DNA of 64,000 bases. Origin: a virus. Shown here piece by piece: positions 36,194 to 43,998 of this stretch (within the stretch, counting starts at the first letter, position 1; each line of letters begins with the position of its first letter). Made by a program: the position numbers and the translations under genes. The notes below the pieces were generated by a model. The model was not told the DNA's origin and did not search any database. It saw only the letters and a list, made by a program, of their open reading frames with translations. Location: IMG/VR virus record IMGVR_UViG_3300025949_000023, positions 1 to 64,000 of that record. One strand, given 5' to 3'.

Positions 36194-36223
36194 TTAATTA
36201 AAGCCAGCACTTACGCGGCTGGC
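36194..36223 (-). terminator. Hairpin downstream of the tRNA unit
   Basis: On the minus strand a 6-bp stem GCCAGC/GCTGGC with a 9-nt loop begins right after the TAA of the small ORF at 36224..36367 and is followed by TTTAATT. The T run is weak, so termination may be partial, letting some transcription pass into the modification operon. Confidence 0.5.
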
Positions 36224-36367
36224 TTACGGTGTAGTATATTCTTCTCTGTCATTCATTGGCTCATACAACACTTCTATTGCCTTTGACGGAGCATGCGGTC
36301 TGCATAGTCTTGCATGCGTTGGTTTTTCGGCTCTTTGCAGCCTAACCGGCCCTGATTTGTCCGGCAC
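36224..36367 (-). CDS. Possible 47-aa protein downstream of the tRNA
   Basis: An open frame from GTG 36367 to TAA, 47 residues, charged and proline-rich (VPDKSGPVRLQRAEKPTHAR; EVLYEPMNDREEYTTP). It is followed directly by a hairpin terminator and preceded by the tRNA 3' end. No ATG start is available and the frame is open further up into the tRNA, so it could also be a remnant of a longer gene cut by the tRNA. Low confidence. Confidence 0.35.
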   Translation of the reverse strand: MPDKSGPVRLQRAEKPTHARLCRPHAPSKAIEVLYEPMNDREEYTTP

Positions 36368-36381
36368 CCTGTATAAGATTG

Positions 36382-36456
36382 CAGAACGTACGGGTGTCGA
36401 ACCCGTTTGAATGCTCCCGTGACAGGGGAGTGGCCTAACCGTTAGCCCAACGTTCC
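36382..36456 (-). tRNA. tRNA-Asp (anticodon GTC)
   Basis: Minus-strand cloverleaf: acceptor stem GGAACGT/ACGTTCT (G-U at pair 1), D arm with GGC/GCC, anticodon arm CTCCC-CTGTCAC-GGGAG with anticodon GTC, T arm ACGGG-TTCGACA-CCCGT, discriminator G73. CCA is not encoded. The stretch between the anticodon and T arms is seven nucleotides instead of the usual four or five. G73 and GTC agree on aspartate. Confidence 0.9.
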
Positions 36457-36494
36457 AAAAAAGAGCGACGGAAAAAATTTAAAAACCGCCGCCC
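36457..36494 (-). terminator. Terminator-like hairpin directly upstream of the tRNA
   Basis: Minus strand: 9-bp stem (GGGCGGCGG with CCGTCGCTC, two G-U pairs), a 14-nt A/T loop, then TTTTTT running into the first base of tRNA-Asp. It lies between a -7 promoter box (36531-36524) and the tRNA, so it may limit tRNA expression or serve as a 5' processing signal. Confidence 0.6.
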
Positions 36495-36523
36495 TTCATT
36501 TATACCTAAACTGCTTGCGGAAA

Positions 36524-36531
36524 CAAACGTA
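36524..36531 (-). promoter_or_regulatory. Promoter -7 box for the tRNA unit
   Basis: TACGTTTG on the minus strand matches TAnnTTTG. No TTTG was found at -33. Transcription would start about 10 bp downstream, run through the hairpin at 36457..36494 and into the tRNA. Confidence 0.4.
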
Positions 36532-36557
36532 AAATGAAATTCACTAATAAAAAAATT

Positions 36558-36565
36558 TATCTTTG
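36558..36565 (+). promoter_or_regulatory. Promoter -7 box for the plus-strand operon
   Basis: TATCTTTG matches TAnnTTTG. Transcription would start near 36572, about 20 bp before ATG 36593; this rules out the longer frame starting at 36563. No clear -33 box. Confidence 0.5.
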
Positions 36566-36592
36566 CATTTTATTGCAATATCTTTATCGGGT

Positions 36593-37036
36593 ATGAAGAA
36601 AAAAGACAAACCACCAGTTGAGAATACAGAAGTTCAAGATGCTGTATTTGAGCAACCGACCGACCCTAAGACGTATGACGAATGCACTACAGATGCACAG
36701 CGACTAAGTTTCTTAAATGCTGTTGTGGGCGCTCAAATGGCTGAGATTTCAGAGCTAAAGCAGATTAAGCAGGACTACGAGAATGATGCCATCTACAGCA
36801 TGTACTTCGCCACCAACCGAAAAGCAAACCACTGGGCCAGGATGATTAACGGACTGGATATTTCTATACCCGCGCAGGCAAAACAGTATATGGATATGCT
36901 TAAAAACCAGGATGTGATTGCCGCCTCACTGAATAAAATGCGTAGGGAGTACTTGAAGCTGGATGAATCTGAATTGGCAAAGGCCGAGGAGAAAGGTGTT
37001 CCGCTTATTGAGCAACAGGGTAAGAAACAAAAATGA
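36593..37036 (+). CDS. Hypothetical helical protein
   Basis: A 147-residue soluble protein, mostly helical and charged, with Lys/Glu-rich ends (MKKKDKPPVENTEVQ; LIEQQGKKQK). Start at 36593 is chosen because the promoter -7 box lies 28 bp upstream. It overlaps the GIY-YIG gene by ATGA. Function unknown. Confidence 0.65.
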   Translation: MKKKDKPPVENTEVQDAVFEQPTDPKTYDECTTDAQRLSFLNAVVGAQMAEISELKQIKQDYENDAIYSMYFATNRKANHWARMINGLDISIPAQAKQYMDMLKNQDVIAASLNKMRREYLKLDESELAKAEEKGVPLIEQQGKKQK

Positions 37037-37866
37037 TAAAGATGGCATACGTTTATAGACATATTCGATTAGATACAGGGAAACCGTTTTATATTGGCGT
37101 TGGTAAGGATGAAAATGGTAAATACTCTCGTGCGCATAGCCATCAAAACAGAAACAATCACTGGTATGGTGTTGTAAAAAAACACGGCTACGAAGTTGAA
37201 GTTTTAATTGATGGGCTAACTTATGAGCAAGCTATTGAGAAAGAATTTGAATTTATTGCTTTGTACAAAAGGGTGTTGGATGGGGGTACTTTAGTAAACC
37301 TGTCTCTTGGAGGCGGTGGCACTCTTGGGGTATATCCTTCTGACGAGACAAGACTTAAGCAAAGTTTAGCTAAAAAAGGAAGGCCATCGCCATTGAAAGG
37401 TATTCCTGCTACTCCTGAAAAAGTTCAGCATTTAAAACAGTTCTGTTTTAAGAAAGGTCAAGAAAGTTGGGTAAAAGGTAAAAAAATGCCACCAGGAATG
37501 GCTGAAAAGTGCAGTAAAATAAAAAAAGCTTTTTACGCAGATAAACCGGGCCCGCGTACAGGCAAAAAAAATTCAGAAGAATCCTTAAGAAAGATGAGGG
37601 AGACTAAAGCTAAAAACCCCCAAAAGGCTTGGAATAAAGGTAAACGACCTTCTAATGAAACCATAGCTAAAATAATGGCTACAAGGAATTTTAAAGTTGT
37701 TTACCAGCTTGATTTAAATAGGAAGCTTATTAAAGAGTGGCCTTCAGTATCAGAAGCAGCAAGAGATATGCACATTCGAAAAGGGCATATCTCTAACTGT
37801 TGCCTTGGTAGATTAAATACCTACAAAGGATTTATTTGGAGCTATTCTAAGCCTGAAACAGGTTAG
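37033..37866 (+). CDS. GIY-YIG homing endonuclease with NUMOD repeats
   Basis: A 277-residue homing endonuclease. The N-terminus holds a GIY-YIG nuclease in variant form: AYVYRHI for the GIY half and KPFYIGVGK for YIG, with EKEFEFIALYK carrying the catalytic glutamate. The middle has NUMOD3-type DNA-binding repeats (SDETRLKQSLAKKG, NSEESLRKMRETK, GKRPSNETIAKIM), and the C-terminus a NUMOD1/HTH module (KLIKEWPSVSEAARDMHIRK). It cuts DNA at a specific site to spread itself. Starts in an ATGA overlap with the upstream gene. Its stop (TAG) overlaps the stop of the convergent gene. Confidence 0.9.
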   Translation: MIKMAYVYRHIRLDTGKPFYIGVGKDENGKYSRAHSHQNRNNHWYGVVKKHGYEVEVLIDGLTYEQAIEKEFEFIALYKRVLDGGTLVNLSLGGGGTLGVYPSDETRLKQSLAKKGRPSPLKGIPATPEKVQHLKQFCFKKGQESWVKGKKMPPGMAEKCSKIKKAFYADKPGPRTGKKNSEESLRKMRETKAKNPQKAWNKGKRPSNETIAKIMATRNFKVVYQLDLNRKLIKEWPSVSEAARDMHIRKGHISNCCLGRLNTYKGFIWSYSKPETG

Positions 37867-38087
37867 GCATTAGCCAGTGTTCGTATTGCGCTCACTGTCT
37901 CAGAACAACCATAAATAAACCCGTTTGCCAGTGTTATTTGGCTATACAGGTGGTAAATATTATTGCCGAGGTAAGGGCCAACATTATTAATTTCAGCAGG
38001 TGAAATAAGCAGATATTTAGGCGTTTGTGGTACGTTGCCGGGGTTGCCATTTATTTCATATACTGACACCTGGAATAACTGAGCCAT
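37863..38087 (-). CDS. Small hypothetical protein, 74 aa
   Basis: A short beta-rich protein (LFQVSVYEINGNPGNVPQTP, YHLYSQITLANGFIYG) on the opposite strand between the endonuclease and a glycosyltransferase gene. It has its own -7 box (38114-38107). No family recognised. Confidence 0.55.
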   Translation of the reverse strand: MAQLFQVSVYEINGNPGNVPQTPKYLLISPAEINNVGPYLGNNIYHLYSQITLANGFIYGCSETVSAIRTLANA

Positions 38088-38106
38088 AGTTTTAAATTTT
38101 AATTCT

Positions 38107-38114
38107 CAAATATA
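38107..38114 (-). promoter_or_regulatory. Promoter -7 box for the 74-aa gene
   Basis: TATATTTG on the minus strand, 20 bp before the ATG at 38087. It lies in the 34-bp gap between two divergent genes. No -33 box at standard spacing. Confidence 0.4.
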
Positions 38115-38121
38115 AAATAAA

Positions 38122-38961
38122 ATGGAACAAACGGACGAAAAAATAATTACAGCGCATCATAGTATGGCATGCGGAGATTTAATTGCGTGTATGGCCGGTA
38201 TGAAAGCAGTCTACGAAAGGACGGGGCAAAAATGGTTAATCTACCAAACGATTGGGTTGCCTGCCATGTATTATGAAGGCTGCATTTACGGCACACATAG
38301 TGAAACCGGTGTACCGGTAACCATGAATGAAACCCTGTTTAGGATGCTTCGCCCGCTGATTACAGCGCAGGAATACATCCACGATTTCAGAATCTACCAG
38401 CTTGAAAAGGTGGATGTGGATTTTGACAAGATGTTTACCCTGGGCAAGTGTAATAAACCTTTTGGTATAATACAGCGCTGGCCGTTCTATGCGTTTCACG
38501 AATTGGCTATTGACTGCGATTTAAGCAAGCCATGGATAAGCGTGCCTGAATTAGAAGACGGTATTCTTAAAAGTAATTTAAATGAGTGTATTCTTTTAAA
38601 CAAAACAGAACGCTATTCTCATGGACTTAGATACACTTTTTTAGGTGACTCTCCGTACAGAGGAAGTGTAATTTTCTTGGGAACTAAAACCGAATTGCAA
38701 AGGGTTATTAGCGAACATGCCATTACTCCCGGATACTTAGAATTAGAGAATTTCCTACAGGCTGCTCAATATCTTTCCTGCTGTAAGGTATTTGTTGGCT
38801 CACAAAGCTTTCTTTACAATCTCAGTGAGGCTATGAAGATACCGCGCGTGGTAGAAGTGTTTCCCCCGGCGCCTAATTGTATACCCATTGGAAAAGATGG
38901 GTATGACGCTATGTGGCAGGAAGGGCTGGAATGTTATGTAAAACATTTGTTTGAGAAATAA
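38122..38961 (+). CDS. GT9-like glycosyltransferase
   Basis: A 279-residue protein resembling the heptosyltransferase (GT9) fold: N-terminal ITAHHSMACGDLIACMAGMK (glycine-rich first strand) and, at about residues 225-250, KVFVGSQSFLYNLSEAMKIP, the typical donor-binding helix of GT9, followed by RVVEVFPPAPNC. It is related in style to the C-terminal half of the fusion at 34574..35980. Not in an operon with other sugar genes. Substrate unknown. Confidence 0.6.
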   Translation: MEQTDEKIITAHHSMACGDLIACMAGMKAVYERTGQKWLIYQTIGLPAMYYEGCIYGTHSETGVPVTMNETLFRMLRPLITAQEYIHDFRIYQLEKVDVDFDKMFTLGKCNKPFGIIQRWPFYAFHELAIDCDLSKPWISVPELEDGILKSNLNECILLNKTERYSHGLRYTFLGDSPYRGSVIFLGTKTELQRVISEHAITPGYLELENFLQAAQYLSCCKVFVGSQSFLYNLSEAMKIPRVVEVFPPAPNCIPIGKDGYDAMWQEGLECYVKHLFEK

Positions 38962-38963
38962 TA

Positions 38964-38971
38964 TATATTTG
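38964..38971 (+). promoter_or_regulatory. Promoter -7 box for the replication operon leader
   Basis: TATATTTG (TAnnTTTG) just after the glycosyltransferase stop. Transcription would begin near 38978 and give a leader of about 110 nt that folds into the attenuator described at 38997..39081. Confidence 0.45.
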
Positions 38972-38996
38972 CCTCAACAAAAGGTGAAAGTTGATA

Positions 38997-39081
38997 TTGG
39001 AGCTATTAACTTGCACTCCGGGTTAAAATAAAAAAATGGTTTGCAAGTACGCGGCTCCAACGCGGAAAGCAAGCCTTTTTT
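38997..39081 (+). promoter_or_regulatory. Attenuator-like leader: antiterminator versus intrinsic terminator
   Basis: A terminator sits just before the ATG at 39087: GGTTTGC (39038-39044) with GCAAGCC (39069-39075), an inner CGCG/CGCG pair, then six T (39076-39081). The 5' half can instead pair with the leader: TTGGAGC-N5-ACTTGCA (38997-39015) is complementary to TGCAAGT-N5-GCTCCAA (39042-39060), two 7-bp helices around a 5-nt internal loop. The two folds exclude each other because TGC (39042-39044) is shared, as in transcription attenuators. Confidence 0.6.
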
Positions 39082-39086
39082 GTTAT

Positions 39087-39758
39087 ATGGCAAAACCAAA
39101 ACAGCACCACTTTGATATTAATACAGCTATTGATATTGGATTGCATGAGGCCATAATACTTAATAATTTTGAGTACTGGATTGACTTAAACAGGTCAAAC
39201 AAGAAGCATTTTTATGACGGCAGGTACTGGACTTTTAATAGCGTCCGGGCTCTTTCTGAACTTTTCCCTTACTTGTCTTACAAGCAAATTAGGACGGCCA
39301 TAGACAAACTTTTATCACTGGGTATTTTGGTAAAAGGAAACTTTAATAAAGTCGGGTACGATAGAACAACATGGTATTCAATAACCGACGTTCCCATTTG
39401 CCCCACAGGGCAAATGGATTTGTCCTATAAGGCAAATGGATTTGCCCAAGAGGGCGAACCTATACCAGATAATAACTCAGATAATTTTACAGATAATGAA
39501 AAAGAAAATAGTTATCTTATTAAAAATAATTCATATTTAATATTTAAAGAATGGATTAGAGTAAATACACCAAGAGTATTATCATTAGAAGAACAGGTAA
39601 CAGAAAAAGAGTATAAAACCTTGATTAAAAATTATTCTTCTAATGATATTAAAGTCGCACTTGCTTATATGCACAATCAGAAGGATTTAAATAAAAAATA
39701 CAACTCTGTATATACAAGCCTTAACTTTTTACTTAAAAACAAAAAACAAACAACATGA
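39087..39758 (+). CDS. Replication protein with winged helix (DnaD/O-like)
   Basis: A 223-residue protein like phage replisome organisers. The N-terminal winged-helix part reads EAIILNNFEYWI, GRYWTFNSVRALSELFP, SYKQIRTAIDKLLSLGILVK, then RTTWYSIT. A Ser/Asn-rich linker and a C-terminal helical part (NSVYTSLNFLLKNKK) follow, as in DnaD/O-like proteins that load the helicase. Start MAKPKQHHF at 39087 is preferred because the longer frame from 39036 would begin inside the terminator. First gene of a four-gene replication block; ATGA overlap with RNase H. Confidence 0.65.
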   Translation: MAKPKQHHFDINTAIDIGLHEAIILNNFEYWIDLNRSNKKHFYDGRYWTFNSVRALSELFPYLSYKQIRTAIDKLLSLGILVKGNFNKVGYDRTTWYSITDVPICPTGQMDLSYKANGFAQEGEPIPDNNSDNFTDNEKENSYLIKNNSYLIFKEWIRVNTPRVLSLEEQVTEKEYKTLIKNYSSNDIKVALAYMHNQKDLNKKYNSVYTSLNFLLKNKKQTT

Positions 39759-40363
39759 AGAAAACGCCGACTTTGGAGTGCTTTTTTGACGGTGCCTGTT
39801 ACCCGAAAAATCCCTACGGAACGATGGGGATGGGTGCGTGCATCAATGAAATGGGGATTGAGTTATGGAAATGCAGCCATACAATCCCGGCAGGTAAGGC
39901 CAACAGTAACAATGTAGCTGAGTACCTGGCGCTGGAATACATCCTTGATGAACTGATGAAGCAGGCTGTAAAAATGGAAACTATCGTTATTAAAGGCGAC
40001 AGTAAACTTGTAATTGAGCAAATGAGTGGCAAATACAAGATTAAAAGTGGTATGTATGTCCCCGTAGCGATTAGGTGTAAAAAGAAAGTTATGCACTTAA
40101 GTTCACTTAATGATATAAAATTTCAATGGATTCCGCGTGAGCAAAATAGCTATTGCGATAGCCTAAGTGGCGGTGATAATTTTAATAAACCAAACAACAA
40201 GGTATTAAGGGGTAGTTTTGAGGTCGTAGATGGAAAACTATCGTTTAATTGCACAACTACAAACATACCATTTAATGAAGTTCTTTTTGGATTGACCAAA
40301 CTTAGAGACGAACTTAACAGGCAGATTGACAATCAACAAAATTGTCCTTACCATGGAAAGTAA
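39755..40363 (+). CDS. Ribonuclease H-like protein
   Basis: A 202-residue protein with the RNase HI catalytic set: D in LECFFDGACYPKNPYG, E in NNVAEYLALEYIL, D in IVIKGDSKLVIEQMSG, and the last D in PREQNSYCDSLSG, all in the right order and spacing. It would remove RNA primers or RNA-DNA hybrids in phage replication. The C-terminal 50 residues extend past the RNase H domain. It overlaps the preceding replication gene by ATGA and the following gene by 11 bp. Confidence 0.85.
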   Translation: MKKTPTLECFFDGACYPKNPYGTMGMGACINEMGIELWKCSHTIPAGKANSNNVAEYLALEYILDELMKQAVKMETIVIKGDSKLVIEQMSGKYKIKSGMYVPVAIRCKKKVMHLSSLNDIKFQWIPREQNSYCDSLSGGDNFNKPNNKVLRGSFEVVDGKLSFNCTTTNIPFNEVLFGLTKLRDELNRQIDNQQNCPYHGK

Positions 40364-40874
40364 AGCCCTGCAAAAAGCCAAAGAAGCAATCGCCCGGCGC
40401 AATGCTCTAAAGGCAAAGCCTGTTAAAAAGGAGAGAAGCTATAAAAGAAGCGTTTTAAAGCCCTCAGAAACGGTTTTGTATGCTCGTAAAGAAGATAAGA
40501 TTAAAAGCCTTACAAGCCAGCTTACAAAGGCAAATAACACCATCCAGCATATATCATCGCTGTTTGATGATAGAAAAAATGTAGTACCGGTGTTTATGGC
40601 CCTGCGCACGGTGGATGATTTTCTTTGCGCTAAATACAATATAAAAGTTTCGGATATTTACGTCCTCAGCCAGGCTGATTTGGAAGATATACCTTTTACA
40701 ACGGACGATTATGATGTATATGCTCTTAACAGGCTGATTAAAGCAGGGTTTGTAAAATCACGGATAACCAAAGGAAACAAAACTTATTTCACTATGCCGG
40801 CAGCAAAACTGTTCTTAAATGAACTTACCAAAGAGGTAAAGAAGGTGATGATGCCGCTGCTTAAAATACAGTAA
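40353..40874 (+). CDS. Protein with C-terminal winged-helix domain
   Basis: A 173-residue protein. The N-terminal part is very basic (AKEAIARRNALKAKPVKKER), followed by a helix with DKIKSLTSQLTKANNTI. The C-terminal 90 residues look like a MarR-type winged helix (FTTDDYDVYALNRLIKAGFV, ITKGNKTYFTM). Start MESKALQ at 40353. It is co-transcribed with RNase H and a PP-loop enzyme, suggesting a DNA-binding role in replication or in regulating this block. Confidence 0.55.
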   Translation: MESKALQKAKEAIARRNALKAKPVKKERSYKRSVLKPSETVLYARKEDKIKSLTSQLTKANNTIQHISSLFDDRKNVVPVFMALRTVDDFLCAKYNIKVSDIYVLSQADLEDIPFTTDDYDVYALNRLIKAGFVKSRITKGNKTYFTMPAAKLFLNELTKEVKKVMMPLLKIQ

Positions 40875-41723
40875 ATGAACTTACCAAAATTAATTATATC
40901 ATTTAGTGGCGGTGAAACATCCGCATTTATGACCCAGTGGCTTTTAAAAAACAAATCAAATGAGTATGATTTTACAGTTGTCTTTGCTAACACTGGTTGC
41001 GAAAATGAGGAAACTTTAGAGTTTGTAAATGAATGTGATAAATATTTCGGGTTGAATGTTGTTTGGGTTGAAGCTATTACTACCCCTATAAAAGGCATAG
41101 GTGTAGTTTCAAAAATTGTTTCTTTTGAAACAGCAAGTAGGGATGGAGAACCATTTGAGTTAATGATACAAAAATTAGGAATACCAAATCGGACTGCTCC
41201 GCGTTGTAGTGAAGAATTAAAAAAATTCCCTATTAGGCATTATGCTCGAACGGTTGGATTGAAAAAATACTACACTGCTATTGGTATAAGAATAGACGAG
41301 GTTGACAGAGTAAGCGAAAACTATAAATCTGAAAAAATTATATACCCGTTGATTAGCATGGTTCCAATAAATAAAGATGGTATTAATTCTTTTTGGAGCA
41401 GTATGCCTTTTAGGCTTAGATTAAAACCATATCAAGGAAATTGTAAATGGTGTTGGAAAAAATCTTTTAAAAAACTAATAACCATAGCTAAAGAAACTCC
41501 ATCTGCCTTTGACTTCCCTGTTAGAATGGAAGAAACTTATGGGAATATCATTCCAACGCAGCGAAAAGATAGTAAAAACATTAAGTTGCCTCTTACTTTT
41601 TTTAGAGGCAACCTTAGTGCGAAAGATATTCTTTCAATGGCAAATAGACCGGAACTACAGGGAGTTCTTGATTTTAACCAAGAAACCCCAAATGGGTGTT
41701 CGGAAAGCTGTGAGGCTTTTTAA
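40875..41723 (+). CDS. PP-loop ATPase of the PAPS reductase/DndC-like family
   Basis: A 282-residue protein with the PP-loop at the start (IISFSGGETSAFMTQWLL), followed by VVFANTGCENEETLEFV, the family pattern after the first strand. A C-x-x-C pair (GNCKWCWKKS) and NGCSESCEAF at the C-terminus suggest a metal site. Such enzymes adenylate a substrate for sulfur or nucleotide-base chemistry; in phages they occur with DNA or RNA modification. Its start follows the previous stop directly. Substrate unknown. Confidence 0.75.
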   Translation: MNLPKLIISFSGGETSAFMTQWLLKNKSNEYDFTVVFANTGCENEETLEFVNECDKYFGLNVVWVEAITTPIKGIGVVSKIVSFETASRDGEPFELMIQKLGIPNRTAPRCSEELKKFPIRHYARTVGLKKYYTAIGIRIDEVDRVSENYKSEKIIYPLISMVPINKDGINSFWSSMPFRLRLKPYQGNCKWCWKKSFKKLITIAKETPSAFDFPVRMEETYGNIIPTQRKDSKNIKLPLTFFRGNLSAKDILSMANRPELQGVLDFNQETPNGCSESCEAF

Positions 41724-41729
41724 TTTATT

Positions 41730-43943
41730 TTATGCCTGCCGCTGTATGTAATCATAATCTTCCACCCGCCGTGCCCTGCCGGTAGCCTTGTTAATCGTGT
41801 ATTCCTCCACCACCTGCATGCGCTTTACTTCTTTCTTTTTGTGTTTGAACTCGCCCATATAGTTTAACAGCCACATCATAAATCCTATACTCACGTCACT
41901 TTTTGTACGGTCGGCGGGGTCAAACGTCTCTAAATCTTCCAGTATCTGTAAGAACTTAATCTTCCACCAGTGCTTCTGGATGTAGATAGCCGCCAATTCA
42001 ATCTGCCTGGCAAATACAAACGGGTCGGACGAGCTGGCGCCATACTCCACGGCCTTGTCGCTTTCCCGCAGTTTACGCATAGCATCAATCGCCGCATCCG
42101 GCTTTTTACCCAACATTGGTAAACAGTTCACATCCATGAAATTGGGCATGGTATTATTGAAGTACTTGATATACTCCTGCGTAGCATCCCTTTCCACGGT
42201 TACCGTGCAGCCATACCACATACTGGCCATTAAAATCTCTTTCCAAAACAATTCCGTTAACCTAGGCCTTCCTATGTACAACGCCACTGGGTCGCCGCCT
42301 TCTTCATGCGCCTCCATGCTGGGGTCAAGTTTGCTGCCTATTACAATTACACCTTTTGAGCCTAATTCCTTCGTTTTATCAAACCTAAAGGTATCAGCAC
42401 CCCCTGCATAGATAGCCGTTCCCATTGGCCACGGCCTGCCTCTTTCATCTATCCGGTAGTTATTCGGTGTTTTGGGAAAGTCTTTTATCAGCCAGTTACC
42501 GTTTATATCGTCGCAGAACTCAATTACAACCTGTTTCTTGCCTTCATTATTGAAGTGTGATACCATAAGCCTCCCACGCCTTAAATACAGCTCTTTATCC
42601 CGCAGCATGCGTTTTACAACTTCAATCTGAGACTTTATATTTTCAAGGTTAAAGGGGCTCATGCTGTCGCCAAAGTCAAACATATCCTGTTCCCTTACAG
42701 GGTACTTGCGCCTTTCCTCTGCCTTATCATCTTCGTCTGTTAGCAGGGCCAATTTATGTTCAAGGTATTTTTTAGCTCCCAGCCTAAGGTATTCGTCCGG
42801 TACCCGTTCTTCATGGTTGGTTACTTCCTGGTTTTTCTGTATCAGGTAGGCCAGTGTTTCTTCGTCCGGTGGGTCAATTACACTCTCACCGTACTTGCCT
42901 ATAAAACCAAACAGCCCGTCATACGCCGGCTTGAAAAACTTAACCGCCTGTTGAGGTAGCCTGTTTAGCGGGTATTCGTATTGATTGGCGGCATCCCATA
43001 TCCTTTTAAATGCGTTACCACCCTTAGTGGGTGGGTTTACCGTTGACGGTATATAAGCAAACCCTTTCCTTACCGCACCTACTACCAGGGTGTCTTTTAC
43101 GATACGCCAGTACTTTGCAAACGATACTTTTAACCATTTACCTGCTTCATCTATGAGTATAAAGCTCCATCTGCCGGAGTCAAATGCGTTTAGCGTGGTG
43201 TCCCTTTTTACTATAATAGAGTTAAGGCCTTCACGGGCGGTGTTCACCTGGCCCTGTGATTGTTTTTTCTTTCCTTCTTTACGCAGGCTGATTTCATTCT
43301 TAGGGTCGGTACCACCTGCAGTACGTGGCCGCAGGTAGATAGGCAGTGATTTAAACGCATACACCAGCATGTTCTCAAACATATCGTCCACGTCGTCACC
43401 GGTCTTTGATATGTTACCGCAGCGTTTATTACCGCCCCAGCCAGCGGCATTGGTGGCTATCCACATCTCTATACACGTACCATGGCTGGTAGCTCCTTCA
43501 CGTCGCGCCTTGCCCCTGATGATAGCCGCTATATACGGGTTACTATAACACGAAATAAAGAAGATAAAGAAAAGCCTGTCACATTCCCTATACTCAGGTT
43601 TGCTGCCATCCTCCAGCGTCCAGTAGGTTAACCAGTAGTAGTAAACTCCGGGGATATACGTTGGAACGCCTTTAATCATCACCCAAACCCCATGCTGGCA
43701 CTTATGCAGCTCCTCCAGTACAAATTTCTTTTGCTCAGGCGTGTATACAGGGTCACCGTCAAAGTCAAACCTAATGTTGTCCATGAAGTCGGGTATCTCC
43801 TGCCTGCGGTAGTATTGTTCTTTTACTGGCCGCTTATTGCCTTCAATCTTTGTTATCGCTGGTTGGTCGGGAATGGAGCAGGGGATGCCCTGTATTATTT
43901 GTTCGGTAGGCATGTTCAATATTTTTATTTGTTCATGTAACAT
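41730..43943 (-). CDS. terL: Terminase large subunit (TerL)
   Basis: A 737-residue packaging motor and nuclease. N-terminal ATPase: Walker A-like RGKARREGATSHG near residues 143-155 and Walker B FILIDEAGKW near 261-270. Nuclease-domain signatures: AIYAGGADTFRFDKTKE (first acidic site), VTVERDATQEYIKYF and the C-terminal TKSDVSIGFMMWLL. It drives DNA into the prohead and cuts it. Size and sequence style resemble crAss-like TerL proteins, which are unusually long. An alternative start at 43913 (MPTEQIIQG) is possible. Confidence 0.9.
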   Translation of the reverse strand: MLHEQIKILNMPTEQIIQGIPCSIPDQPAITKIEGNKRPVKEQYYRRQEIPDFMDNIRFDFDGDPVYTPEQKKFVLEELHKCQHGVWVMIKGVPTYIPGVYYYWLTYWTLEDGSKPEYRECDRLFFIFFISCYSNPYIAAIIRGKARREGATSHGTCIEMWIATNAAGWGGNKRCGNISKTGDDVDDMFENMLVYAFKSLPIYLRPRTAGGTDPKNEISLRKEGKKKQSQGQVNTAREGLNSIIVKRDTTLNAFDSGRWSFILIDEAGKWLKVSFAKYWRIVKDTLVVGAVRKGFAYIPSTVNPPTKGGNAFKRIWDAANQYEYPLNRLPQQAVKFFKPAYDGLFGFIGKYGESVIDPPDEETLAYLIQKNQEVTNHEERVPDEYLRLGAKKYLEHKLALLTDEDDKAEERRKYPVREQDMFDFGDSMSPFNLENIKSQIEVVKRMLRDKELYLRRGRLMVSHFNNEGKKQVVIEFCDDINGNWLIKDFPKTPNNYRIDERGRPWPMGTAIYAGGADTFRFDKTKELGSKGVIVIGSKLDPSMEAHEEGGDPVALYIGRPRLTELFWKEILMASMWYGCTVTVERDATQEYIKYFNNTMPNFMDVNCLPMLGKKPDAAIDAMRKLRESDKAVEYGASSSDPFVFARQIELAAIYIQKHWWKIKFLQILEDLETFDPADRTKSDVSIGFMMWLLNYMGEFKHKKKEVKRMQVVEEYTINKATGRARRVEDYDYIQRQA

Positions 43944-43947
43944 GAAC
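43931..43947. promoter_or_regulatory. Palindrome over the terminase start codon
   Basis: GTTCATG-taa-CATGAAC, a perfect 7-bp inverted repeat, overlaps the terL ATG (43943-43941). It could be an operator or a translation-blocking hairpin, or favour the downstream start at 43913. Confidence 0.35.
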
Positions 43948-43952
43948 CATAG

Positions 43953-43980
43953 AAAAAAGCCCCACCATTTGGCAGGGCTT
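43953..43980 (-). terminator. Intrinsic terminator between the 389-aa head gene and terL
   Basis: Minus strand: 9-bp stem AGCCCTGCC/GGTGGGGCT (two G-T pairs), a 4-nt loop and TTTTTT, 18 bp after the stop at 43999. Confidence 0.85.
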
Positions 43981-43998
43981 AATCCTTAAACAATATAG

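Noticed and set aside
39036-39086. Longer start of the replication gene
   Set aside because: It begins inside the terminator hairpin; the start at 39087 follows it and gives the usual N-terminus of the family.
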